NCBI GenBank assembly: GCA_021286965.1
Contig: JAJTBK010000052.1
Span: 1 to 9,755 of the forward strand
DNA from: Comamonadaceae bacterium
GTDB taxonomy: Bacteria > Pseudomonadota > Gammaproteobacteria > Burkholderiales > Burkholderiaceae_C
Direction of reading: 5' to 3'
Length of the DNA stretch: 9,755 nt
Positions 1 through 8,642 of the stretch are shown in pieces. Numbering within the stretch: the stretch's first letter is position 1; every line of letters starts with the position of its first letter. The notes beneath the pieces were generated by a model, which saw only the letters and a list, made by a program, of their open reading frames with translations, did not search any database and was not told the DNA's origin. Both the position numbers and the translations under genes were made by a program.

Positions 1-756
1 CAGCACCAGCACTACGAACAGCACCGAGGTGACGTAGAACGAACCCACCAGCCAGGCCAGGTTGACGAGCGCACCCAGGCCGAACTTGCCGATGGTGAAG
101 GCGATGGCGCCAAACGCACCGATGGGCGCAGCCTTCATCACCAGGGCGACGAACTTGAACACCGGCGCCGTCAGCGCCTCCAGAAAATCGAGCACCGGCT
201 GGCCGCGCTCGCCCGCCAGGGCGAGGGCAATGCCAAACAGCACCGCCACCAGCAGCACCTGCAGGATGTTGTCGCCGACGAAGGGGCTGACCAGGGTTTT
301 CGGGATGATGTCCATGACGAAGCCCGTCAGCGTCATCTCGTGCGACTTGGCGACGTAGGACTTGACGGCGCTCTGGTCGAGGTCGGCGGGGTTGATGTTC
401 ATGCCCGCACCCGGCTGTACCACGTTCGCCACCACCATGCCCAGCACCAGTGCCAGCGAGGAGAAGAACAGGAAATAAGCCATGGCCTTGCCGAACACGC
501 GGCCGACGGCGCTCAGTTGCGACATGCCGGCAATGCCGGTGACGATGGTGAGGAAAATCACCGGTGCGATCACCATCTTCACCAGCTTGATGAAGCCGTC
601 GCCCAGGGGCTTGAGGGCCTCGCCGTAGCTGGGCTCGAAATGCCCGAGCAGCACCCCGAGGACGATCGCCACCACCACCTGAAAATACAGCTGGCGGTAA
701 AACGGCAGGTGCAGCGTCGCGGGGGCGGGGGCCGCGTGGGCAGGAAGGGCGTGCAT
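1..756 (-). CDS. dctA: C4-dicarboxylate/proton symporter DctA, N-terminal part (cut by left edge)
   Basis: This inner-membrane symporter of the DAACS (glutamate transporter-like) family takes up succinate, fumarate and malate with protons. The visible 252 residues align from memory with the first ~240 of E. coli DctA (428 aa). They include [18 protein letters not shown] near residues 23-40, [19 protein letters not shown] at 60-78, [17 protein letters not shown] at 111-127, [18 protein letters not shown] at 161-178 and [16 protein letters not shown] at 211-226. The C-terminal third, which holds the substrate- and cation-binding region, lies beyond position 1. The ATG at 756 has a GGAG ribosome site at 767-764. 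The N-terminus is about 11 residues longer than in E. coli. The gene diverges from a DctB-like kinase, which fits control by dicarboxylate sensing. I found no convincing sigma-54 or sigma-70 promoter. Family assignment is firm; exact substrates are inferred. Confidence 0.95.
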   Translation of the reverse strand, partial: MHALPAHAAPAPATLHLPFYRQLYFQVVVAIVLGVLLGHFEPSYGEALKPLGDGFIKLVKMVIAPVIFLTIVTGIAGMSQLSAVGRVFGKAMAYFLFFSSLALVLGMVVANVVQPGAGMNINPADLDQSAVKSYVAKSHEMTLTGFVMDIIPKTLVSPFVGDNILQVLLVAVLFGIALALAGERGQPVLDFLEALTAPVFKFVALVMKAAPIGAFGAIAFTIGKFGLGALVNLAWLVGSFYVTSVLFVVLVL

Positions 757-911
757 ACAAAATCTCCAGGGGTTACAGGCGGCGCGCCGGCGCAGTGCAA
801 CGGGGCCGCGCCGTTTGTACTGCCGCCCCCTGCGGGTGCCGATAACCTATTGGTATTAGCCTGGAGCCGTCGCCCTGGGATGTGCCGCGCAAACCTAGGG
901 AAAACACCTAA
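757..911. promoter_or_regulatory. Divergent control region between dctA and the hybrid kinase gene
   Basis: This 155-bp gap must carry the promoters of both divergent genes. It is GC-rich except for an AT-rich patch at 841-859 (GATAACCTATTGGTATTAG). The patch contains an imperfect dyad, ATAACC-TATT-GGTATT (842-857), with four of six arm positions matching. Read on the - strand it gives TACCAAT, which resembles the heptamer bound by NarL-type response regulators. On the + strand TGGTATTAG (851-859) could act as an extended -10 for the kinase gene, but no good -35 lies upstream. The kinase gene has AGGGA at 897-901, ten bases before its ATG. The regulatory role comes from position and base composition, not from a proven site. 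Confidence 0.4.
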
Positions 912-3599
912 ATGATCTTGGCACAACGCCACAAACTCTGGACCGTGCTCGCTCTCCTCGGGGGCATGGCGGCCAGCATGTTCCTTGCCGGCCATTGGGT
1001 GTGGCAGCGTTCGCTGCACGAAGAAAGCGCCAGCGTGCAGCGCCAGCTGGCGCTCTACGGCCAGGCGCTGGCGCAGCGCATCGACCGCTACCGCACCCTG
1101 CCCGAGGTACTGGCGCTGGACCTGCAGCTGCGCAGCGCCTTCAGCCATGCGCTGACGCCGGCTGAGGTGCAGGCGCTCAACCACAAACTCGAACAGGCCA
1201 ACGGCGCCAGCCAGTCGTCCACGCTGACGCTGATCAACCGCGATGGCCTGGCCGTGGCGGCAAGCAACTGGCGCAGCAGCACCAGCAACGTCGGCAAGGA
1301 CTACAGCTTTCGTCCCTACGTGCAGCAGGCGCTGGCGCAGGGGCGCGGCAGCTTCTACGGCATCGGCGTGACCACGGGCGAGCCGGGCTACTTTCTGTCG
1401 CAGGCCATCCAGGATGCACAGGGGCGCACGCTCGGGCTGGTGGCGATCAAGATCGCGCTGCAGGAGCTCGAACGCGAGTGGCTGCAGACGCCCGACATCG
1501 TCTTCGCCTCGGACGCGCACGGCGTCGTCTTCCTGGCCAGCCAGGACGCCTGGCGCTACCGCCTGCTGGCGCCGCTGGAGGCGGCCGGGCGCGCCGAACT
1601 CCAGGCCACGCGCCAGTACGCCGGCCAGGTGCTGCAGCCGCTGGCGTACCACGAGGACGAGCGCATGGACAACGGCGCGCGCCTGGTGCACGTGCAAGCC
1701 CCGGCCCTGCCCGCGCGCCTGTTGTGGCAAACCCAGCCCCTGCCGGGCACGCCCTGGCAGCTGCACCTGCTGCACACCACGCACAGCAGCTTGCTGCAAA
1801 GCCGCTGGGCAGCGGCCGCCGGTGCCGGCGCCTGGCTGGTGCTCGGCCTGCTGCTGCTGTTCGTGCGCCAGCGCCAGCGCCTGGCGGCCCAGCGCCAGCG
1901 CTTGGCGGCGCTGCGCCAGCGCAGCCGCCAGGAGCTCGAAGCGGTGCTGCACCAGCACGCGCAGGAGCTGCGCACGGCGCAGGCCGGCCTGGTGCAGGCC
2001 GCCCAGCAGGCCGATACCGGCCTCTCGCGCAACCTCGAACACCTGCCCCAGGGCGTGGTCATCGTCGATGCGGCGCTCAACCTCGTGGCCTGGAACGCGC
2101 GCTACGTGCAGCTGTTTCGCTACCCGCCCGAACTCATGCGCGTGGGCCAGCCGATCGAAGAGCTGCTGCGCCACAACGCGCGGCGCGGCCTGCTCGGGCC
2201 CGGGCCGCTGCAAGACTCCATCGTGCGGCGCCTGCAGCACCTGCGCAGCCGCACGCCGCACCTGCACGAGAGCGAGAAAGAAGATGGCACGGTGCTCGAA
2301 ATCCGGGGCAACCCGCTGCCCGATGGCGGCTTCGTCACCAGCTACGCCGACATCACCAGCTACAAAAATGCCGCGCGCGAACTGCGCTCGCTGGCCGACG
2401 CCCTGGAGCAACGCGTGGCCGAGCGCACGCGCGACCTGGATGCCGCGCGCCACGAGGCCGAGCGCGCCAACCGCTCCAAGAGCCGCTTCGTCGCCGCCGC
2501 CGTGCACGATCTGCTGCAGCCGCTGAACGCGGCGCGCATGTTCACCTCGCTGCTGCGCAGCCACCTGCACGACGAGGCGGGCCGGCGCATGGCCGACAGC
2601 ATCGACGGTGCGCTGGCGGCGCAGGACGCCATCCTGGGGAGCTTGCTGGACATCGCACGCATGGAGTCGGGCCAGCTCGAAGTGCACCTGCGTGACCTGC
2701 CCCTGGGCCCGCTGCTGCAGGTGCTGGCGCACAACTTTGGCGTGCTGGCGGCGCAGCGCGGCCTGCAGCTGGCCTGCGTGCCCACGCGCTGCGTGGTGCG
2801 CAGCGACGAAAACCTGCTGCGGCGCATCGTGCAGAACTACGTCTCCAACGCCATCCGCTACAGCCGCCAGGGGCGCATCGTCGTCGGCTGCCGGCGCGAT
2901 GGCGCGCAGCACGTGCGCATCGAGGTGCATGACCAGGGTCCGGGTATTCCGGAGGCGCTGCAGGGCGAGATTTTTGAGGAGTTTCGCCGCCTGGACGAAG
3001 GCGGCGACGGTGACCGGGGCGCCGGCCTGGGCCTGGCCATCGTCGAGCGCCTGGGGCGCCTGCTCGGCCACGAGATCGGCCTGCGCTCGCAGCTCGGGCG
3101 CGGCAGCGTCTTCTGGGTGCGCGTGCCCCTGGGCGACGCTGCCGCCGTGCCGGCGCAGGCCGTGTTGCCGGCTGCGCCCGAGCCGGCGGACGATGCCCCC
3201 CTGCACGGCAGCAGCGCCTGGGTGATCGAGGACGACCCGCAGACCTGCGCCGCCACCCAGGCCTTGCTACAGCGCTGGGGCTGCGCCGTGCCGCTGGCGG
3301 CGGGTGCGCCGGAGGCCCTGGCCCTGGCCCAGGCGCAGCCCGGCCAGGCACCGCAGCTGGTGCTGCTGGACGTGCACCTGGGGCGCCACCACGGCCCGGA
3401 CCTGTACGCCCTGCTGTGCCAGCGCTGGGGGCAGGAGCCCGCCGTCATTCTGGTGACGGCCGAGCGCGATGCCAGCCTGCGCCGCCAGGCGGCCGAGCGC
3501 GGTTGGGGCTTTCTTGCCAAGCCGGTGCGCGCGCCGGCGCTGCGCGCGCTGGTGAGCCAGACGTTGCTGCGGCTGCGCCAGGGTGGGCGCGGCGCGTAG
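912..3599 (+). CDS. Membrane hybrid sensor histidine kinase with DctB-like periplasmic sensor
   Basis: The 895-residue protein is a sensory kinase that probably reads periplasmic dicarboxylates. TM1 is at about 9-30. A double-Cache-like sensor spans 31-297, with SNW at 118-120, YSFRPYVQQAL at 131-141 and TTGEPGYFLSQAI at 154-166, patterns shared with DctB sensors. TM2 is at about 298-318 and is followed by a Q/R-rich coiled coil to about 365. A PAS-like region spans 370-485. The dimerisation box HDLLQPLNAARMF has the phosphoacceptor His532. The ATP-binding domain shows the N box (Asn642/Asn646), DQGPGIP (674-680) and GAGLGLAIV (703-711). The C-terminal receiver has acidic residues 773-775, phosphoacceptor Asp820, Thr849 and Lys870, so all key residues are present. 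It lies divergent to dctA, which suggests control of dctA, but no output regulator is adjacent. The ligand is inferred from sensor similarity and context only. Confidence 0.9.
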   Translation: MILAQRHKLWTVLALLGGMAASMFLAGHWVWQRSLHEESASVQRQLALYGQALAQRIDRYRTLPEVLALDLQLRSAFSHALTPAEVQALNHKLEQANGASQSSTLTLINRDGLAVAASNWRSSTSNVGKDYSFRPYVQQALAQGRGSFYGIGVTTGEPGYFLSQAIQDAQGRTLGLVAIKIALQELEREWLQTPDIVFASDAHGVVFLASQDAWRYRLLAPLEAAGRAELQATRQYAGQVLQPLAYHEDERMDNGARLVHVQAPALPARLLWQTQPLPGTPWQLHLLHTTHSSLLQSRWAAAAGAGAWLVLGLLLLFVRQRQRLAAQRQRLAALRQRSRQELEAVLHQHAQELRTAQAGLVQAAQQADTGLSRNLEHLPQGVVIVDAALNLVAWNARYVQLFRYPPELMRVGQPIEELLRHNARRGLLGPGPLQDSIVRRLQHLRSRTPHLHESEKEDGTVLEIRGNPLPDGGFVTSYADITSYKNAARELRSLADALEQRVAERTRDLDAARHEAERANRSKSRFVAAAVHDLLQPLNAARMFTSLLRSHLHDEAGRRMADSIDGALAAQDAILGSLLDIARMESGQLEVHLRDLPLGPLLQVLAHNFGVLAAQRGLQLACVPTRCVVRSDENLLRRIVQNYVSNAIRYSRQGRIVVGCRRDGAQHVRIEVHDQGPGIPEALQGEIFEEFRRLDEGGDGDRGAGLGLAIVERLGRLLGHEIGLRSQLGRGSVFWVRVPLGDAAAVPAQAVLPAAPEPADDAPLHGSSAWVIEDDPQTCAATQALLQRWGCAVPLAAGAPEALALAQAQPGQAPQLVLLDVHLGRHHGPDLYALLCQRWGQEPAVILVTAERDASLRRQAAERGWGFLAKPVRAPALRALVSQTLLRLRQGGRGA

Positions 3600-3610
3600 C
3601 GGCACGCCAT

Positions 3611-3641
3611 TGGCTATCATCGAACGCTTTTGCGCCCGCCC
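3611..3641 (+). promoter_or_regulatory. Possible rep promoter with a very short leader
   Basis: The 42-bp gap after the kinase gene contains GGCTATCATCG, in which TATCAT (3615-3620) matches the -10 consensus at five of six bases. No recognisable -35 hexamer sits 16-18 bases upstream, where the sequence is pure GC. Transcription from here would begin around 3627 and leave a leader of about 15 bases before the ATG at 3642, which lacks a clear Shine-Dalgarno sequence. Read-through from the kinase gene is the alternative. Confidence 0.3.
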
Positions 3642-5719
<2,078 letters not shown>

Positions 5720-5723
<4 letters not shown>

Positions 5724-6112
5724 GCGGCGCTGCGCCGCTGGCTGTGCGTGCGCAGCCAGGCGGCAAAGTCGTCCTCGCTGAGATCGCCGGCGGCGACGGC
5801 GAGCATGGTCAGGGTTGTGTCGGCTTGGCTGGCGTGCAGACGGTAGCCGTTGAGGTACAGAAACAAGCCGGTGGCCAGCAGCGCGGCCCGTTTGTTGCCG
5901 TCGATAAAGGGGTGGTTCTTGGCCACGCCCACGCCGTAGCTGGCCGCCAGGGCCGCATGGTCGGGGTTGCCGTAGGCCGCCAGGTTCTGGGGCCGGGCCA
6001 GGGCGGAATCGAGCAGCCCCTCGTCACGCATTCCCTGGCCGCCACCGTGTTCGGCCAGGCTTTCGGCGTGCAGCAGCCGCAGCGCTGGTTTGCTGATCCA
6101 GCGCCAGCTCAT
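5720..6112 (-). CDS. doc: Doc-type (death-on-curing) toxin of a type II toxin-antitoxin pair
   Basis: Doc toxins are Fic-fold proteins that, as shown for phage P1 Doc, phosphorylate elongation factor Tu and so stop translation. This 130-residue protein has the usual Doc length and the motif HPFIDGNKRAA, with His67, Asp71, Asn73, Lys74 and Arg75. Lysine replaces the second glycine of the AMP-transferring Fic motif (HPFx[D/E]GNGRxxR), and the final arginine is absent, which is the Doc signature and predicts kinase rather than AMPylation activity. An N-terminal LLHAESLAEHGG-type helix and the DEGLLDSALARPQN segment (30-43) are also typical of Doc. Its ATG overlaps the antitoxin stop as ATGA, so the two are probably translationally coupled, antitoxin first. 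The key catalytic residues are intact, so the toxin is probably active. The partner is AbrB-like rather than the Phd of phage P1. Confidence 0.9.
5723..5759. terminator. Two tandem stem-loops at the rep/doc convergent junction
   Basis: Starting at the last base of the rep stop codon, AGCGGCG (5723-5729) and CGCCGCT (5733-5739) are perfect inverted arms around CTG. A second hairpin follows with no gap: CTGGCTG (5738-5744) pairs with CAGCCAG (5753-5759) around an eight-base loop. The two stems share bases 5738-5739, so they may compete. No T-run follows on either strand, so this is not a textbook intrinsic terminator. The structure lies inside the last codons of doc, and the arms may partly reflect the coding of that C-terminus. 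It may still slow polymerase or protect the rep mRNA 3' end. Confidence 0.3.
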
Positions 6113-6333
6113 TTGGCCAACTCGTGGAAGGTGCTGCGGTATTCGTGCATGAAGGCACGTCCGGCGCTGATTTCTTCCTCCAGCGCTGGATCGTAGGGCG
6201 TGAGGATGAAGCCTTCGGGTGCTTCGGTCAGAAAGACGGTTTCACCCTTTTGTAGCTTGAGTCGGGTTAGCGCTTCTTTGGGCAGGATGACGCCGACAGA
6301 ATTGCCGATCTGGGTCAGTTTGAGCTGGTGCAT
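6109..6333 (-). CDS. AbrB/MazE/SpoVT-fold antitoxin paired with Doc
   Basis: This 74-residue protein is the probable antitoxin and transcriptional autorepressor of the pair. Residues 3-48 form a swapped-hairpin AbrB domain: LTQIGNSVGVILPKEALTRL (6-25) is the diagnostic stretch, followed by LQKGETVFLTEAPEGFILTP. Residues 49-74 are charged and helix-like (DPALEEEISAGRAFMHEYR), matching the disordered tail that such antitoxins use to wrap and block their toxin. The ATG at 6333 has GAGG about six bases upstream. By hand count the gene is about 56% G+C, against about 72% in sampled stretches of rep and dsbD, and it uses codons such as CTA and CGA that are uncommon nearby, suggesting horizontal acquisition. 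A perfect inverted repeat lies just upstream. Similar domains occur in MazE, but the partner here is Doc, not MazF. Confidence 0.9.
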   Translation of the reverse strand: MHQLKLTQIGNSVGVILPKEALTRLKLQKGETVFLTEAPEGFILTPYDPALEEEISAGRAFMHEYRSTFHELAK

Positions 6334-6358
6334 GGCGGCCTCGGGATGGCTGGATTGT

Positions 6359-6374
6359 TATTACGTTTGTAATA
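6359..6374. promoter_or_regulatory. Inverted repeat, likely operator of the toxin-antitoxin operon
   Basis: TATTAC (6359-6364) and GTAATA (6369-6374) are perfect 6-bp inverted arms around GTTT. The site is AT-rich within a GC-rich neighbourhood, lies 26 bp upstream of the antitoxin ATG, and overlaps the expected -10 and start-site region. AbrB-fold antitoxins commonly bind such dyads and repress their own operon, so this is the best operator candidate. Binding is inferred. Confidence 0.55.
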
Positions 6375-6400
6375 CTAGCACCGCCTTCAAGGCCGTGCCA
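6372..6400 (-). promoter_or_regulatory. Possible extended -10 promoter of the toxin-antitoxin operon
   Basis: Read on the - strand, TGCTAGTAT (6380-6372) is an extended -10 element with TAGTAT as hexamer. TGGCAC (6400-6395) lies 17 bases upstream as a weak -35. Transcription would begin around 6365, inside the inverted repeat, so a bound antitoxin could block it. The -35 lies within the last codons of dsbD, so the cassette promoter is partly embedded in its neighbour. The hexamers are imperfect and the call rests mainly on their arrangement. Confidence 0.4.
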
Positions 6401-8600
6401 GCTGCGCCAGGGCGGCGCGCAGCTCGTGGCGCGAGAGCAGTTCGGTCAGCACCAGCGGCGCGCCGCCCGGCGCCTGCAGCGTGTACACCGGCACGCCGCT
6501 GCGCCCCAGGCGGGCGAGTTCGGCGGTGATGGCGGGGTCGCGCCGCGTCCAGTCGGCGCGCAGCAGGGCAACGCCGTGGGCGGCAAAGTCGGCCAGCACC
6601 TCGGGGTTGTGCAGGGTGGTTTGCTTGTTGACCTGGCAGGTCACGCACCAGGCGGCGGTGTAGTCCACGAACACCGGCTGGCCCTGGGCCAGCAGTTGCT
6701 CGGGCAGGCCCGGTTGCCAGGCTTGCCAGCCCGGCGCCGGGGTGCTGGCGCTGGCTTGCGGGGGCTGCAATTCAATGATTTTTGGGCCGCTCAGGCTGAT
6801 CCACCAAGCGCTAGCAGCTATCGAAAGTGTAGCAAGGACGAGCCGCGTGCGCCCGCGCAGCGTCAGCGTCCAGGCCAGCAGGGCGACGAGCAGCAGCAGC
6901 GCCAGCAGGGCGCTGGCGCCGTCGATGCCGGTTTGCTGGCCCAGCACCCACAGCAGCCAGACCACGGTGGCAAACATGGGGAAGGCGAGGAAGCGGCGCA
7001 GCGTTTGCATCCACGCGCCCGGGCGCGGCAGGGCACGCGCCAGGGCCGGCCACCAGCTCGCCAGCAGGTAGGGCAGGGCCAGGCCCAGGCCGAGGGCGGC
7101 AAAAATGCCCAGCGCCTGGGGCGCGGGCAGCTGCGCCGTCAGGCCCAGGGAGGCGCCCATGAAAGGTGCGGTGCAGGGCGAGGCAATGGCGACGGCGAGC
7201 ACGCCGGTAAAAAACGCGTCGAGTACCGGATGGCGCAGCTGCAGCCCGGCCAGGGAGCTGGGCAGCATCCGCCCGAATTCGTACAGCCCGGCCAGGTTCA
7301 GGCCGATGAGCGTGAACAGCAGCGCCAGTGCCGCGACCACGGCGGGCGACTGCAGCTGAAAGCCCCAGCCCACGGCCTCGCCAGCGGCGCGCAGCGCCAG
7401 CATCAGCGCCCCCAGCGCCAGGAACGAGGCCAGCACGCCGGCGGTGTAGGCCAGGCCGCTCATGCGGTGCAGGCGCTGGTCTTGCGCGTGGCGTGCAAAG
7501 CCGGCGACCTTGATCGCCAGCACCGGAAACACGCAGGGCATGAGGTTGAGGATCAGCCCGCCCAGCAGCGCCCCGCCCAGCGCCAGCAGCCAGCTGCCCA
7601 GGGGCGCGGCGGCGGGGGGCGTTGGGGCTGCTGGAACAGCGGCGTTGGCGCGCAGCGCCGCTTCGAGCGCGGGCGAGAGCGTGGCCGCAGGCGCCAGCGC
7701 CGGCCACGGGCCTTGTAGCGGCAGCTGTACGCGCCAGCCCTGCTCGCCCAGCGCCAGCAGCAGCGCCAGCGGTTCTGGGCTGGCGCTGCGCTCGGGGGAG
7801 ATGGGCAGCTGCGCCGTCCAGACATCGCCCTGCCAGGACTGGGTGATGGCGCCGGCGTTGTGCAGCCAGCCCGCGTCTTCGGGAAACAGTGCCAGCTCCT
7901 GGCCGTGCAGCGCCGGCGGCAGGCCCTGCAGGCGCAGCTGCAGCCGCTGGCCGTCGTCGCTGAGGGTGGCCTGGCTGCCCGGGGCCAGGGGCAGGGGGCG
8001 GGGGTGTTGCGCCAGGGTGCGCTCAAACAGTGCCGCCGGGCTGGCAGTGCTGCCTTGCAGCGGCAGCTGCAGGCTGGACTGCCCTTCTTCGGGGATGCAT
8101 TCCTGGCGGCACACCAGCCAGGAGGCGTGCAGCTGCACGTTCAGCGTGTGCGCCAGCGGCCCGGGGGCAAAGGCGGGGGTGACGGTGACGGGCACCGCCA
8201 GCAGCACCTGGCCTTCGTAGCCAAAGTTGACCAGTTTGCCCAGTGGCAGCTTGCGCGGCACGGGCCAGGCGATGTCGCCCACGTCCAGCCCGGCGGGCAG
8301 CTGCCACTGCAGCTGCGTCGGCAGGCCGGAATCGCCCGGGTTGTGCCAGTAGCTGTGCCAGTGCGGCTGGTGCTGCAGCAGCAGCCCGAGCCACAGCGGC
8401 TTGCCCGGGGCCACGCCGTCGGGCGCGTGCGCCACGAGTTCGGCCTGGACGTAGGGGGTGCGGACGCGGCTACTATCCTGCTGGGCCCCGGTTTTGAGGT
8501 TGATTTGTGCAGCAACGCCCGTGGATAAAGCGCTGGCAGCTATAAAAAAAAGAGCGCTCAGGAGGCGCAGGAAAAGGAGCGGGAAAGGGCGGTGCGGCAT
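6387..8600 (-). CDS. dsbD: Thiol:disulfide interchange protein, DsbD/ScsB family
   Basis: This inner-membrane protein moves electrons from cytoplasmic thioredoxin to periplasmic substrates such as DsbC-type isomerases or cytochrome c maturation partners. It has 737 residues, longer than E. coli DsbD (565 aa) because of a large periplasmic N-domain. A signal peptide spans about 1-31. The N-domain (32-330) shows YWHNPGDSGLPT (84-95) and the cysteine pair Cys164/Cys168 in WLVCRQECIPEEG, the ScsB/DsbC-corrector style. The membrane domain has Cys356 in NLMPCVFPVLAIKV and Cys476 in ASPCTAPFMG. The C-terminal thioredoxin domain has Cys652/Cys655 in AAWCVTCQVNK. All three redox pairs are intact. No strong Shine-Dalgarno precedes the ATG at 8600, but the signal peptide starts directly there. 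It lies 42 bp behind an exported protein gene and may be co-transcribed with it. DsbD versus ScsB cannot be settled here. Confidence 0.92.
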   Translation of the reverse strand: MPHRPFPLLFLRLLSALFFIAASALSTGVAAQINLKTGAQQDSSRVRTPYVQAELVAHAPDGVAPGKPLWLGLLLQHQPHWHSYWHNPGDSGLPTQLQWQLPAGLDVGDIAWPVPRKLPLGKLVNFGYEGQVLLAVPVTVTPAFAPGPLAHTLNVQLHASWLVCRQECIPEEGQSSLQLPLQGSTASPAALFERTLAQHPRPLPLAPGSQATLSDDGQRLQLRLQGLPPALHGQELALFPEDAGWLHNAGAITQSWQGDVWTAQLPISPERSASPEPLALLLALGEQGWRVQLPLQGPWPALAPAATLSPALEAALRANAAVPAAPTPPAAAPLGSWLLALGGALLGGLILNLMPCVFPVLAIKVAGFARHAQDQRLHRMSGLAYTAGVLASFLALGALMLALRAAGEAVGWGFQLQSPAVVAALALLFTLIGLNLAGLYEFGRMLPSSLAGLQLRHPVLDAFFTGVLAVAIASPCTAPFMGASLGLTAQLPAPQALGIFAALGLGLALPYLLASWWPALARALPRPGAWMQTLRRFLAFPMFATVVWLLWVLGQQTGIDGASALLALLLLVALLAWTLTLRGRTRLVLATLSIAASAWWISLSGPKIIELQPPQASASTPAPGWQAWQPGLPEQLLAQGQPVFVDYTAAWCVTCQVNKQTTLHNPEVLADFAAHGVALLRADWTRRDPAITAELARLGRSGVPVYTLQAPGGAPLVLTELLSRHELRAALAQLARP
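6806..6833 (-). repeat. Short dispersed repeat, copy 1, inside dsbD
   Basis: On the + strand the core AAGCGCTAGCAGCTAT (6806-6821) matches the core of a second copy at 8528-8543 in 15 of 16 bases. The flanking 12 bases match more loosely (6 of 12), ending in AGC in both. On the coding strand this copy encodes the IAASA of residues 594-598, in the last membrane segment before the thioredoxin domain. I recall a very similar motif recurring in Comamonadaceae genomes, but this is memory, not a search. Confidence 0.55.
8528..8555 (-). repeat. Short dispersed repeat, copy 2, inside the dsbD signal peptide
   Basis: The core AAGCGCTGGCAGCTAT (8528-8543) is followed by eight A and then GAGC. Orientation and reading frame equal those of the copy at 6806-6833, and the coding strand again reads IAASA, here residues 20-24 of the signal peptide. 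The palindrome AGCGCT occurs at both ends (8529-8534 and 8553-8558), so this copy could form a six-base-pair stem with an 18-base loop in RNA. Confidence 0.55.
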
Positions 8601-8642
8601 GTCGCAGGGTGGGAGCTGCGGTGGCCGGGTTTGGTTCCTGGC

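Noticed and set aside
772..800. A TTGCAC-17-TGTAAC promoter for dctA on the - strand.
   Set aside because: The predicted start of transcription would fall on the dctA ribosome site (767-764), leaving no usable leader. A sigma-54 -24/-12 pair was also sought and not found.
579..3206. An 875-codon open frame on the - strand opposite the hybrid kinase gene.
   Set aside because: The translation is low-complexity (Ala, Arg, Gln, His-rich) with no domain, and it overlaps the start of dctA in another frame. The + strand frame has complete kinase motifs. It is a by-product of high G+C.
3630..3641. TTG start for rep four codons upstream of the ATG.
   Set aside because: It has no ribosome site and adds residues with no match to Rep. 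The ATG at 3642 begins at the normal Rep N-terminus.
6426..7718. A 430-codon open frame on the + strand opposite dsbD.
   Set aside because: It is Gln/Gly/Arg/Ala-rich with no domain, while the opposite strand encodes all DsbD cysteine motifs.
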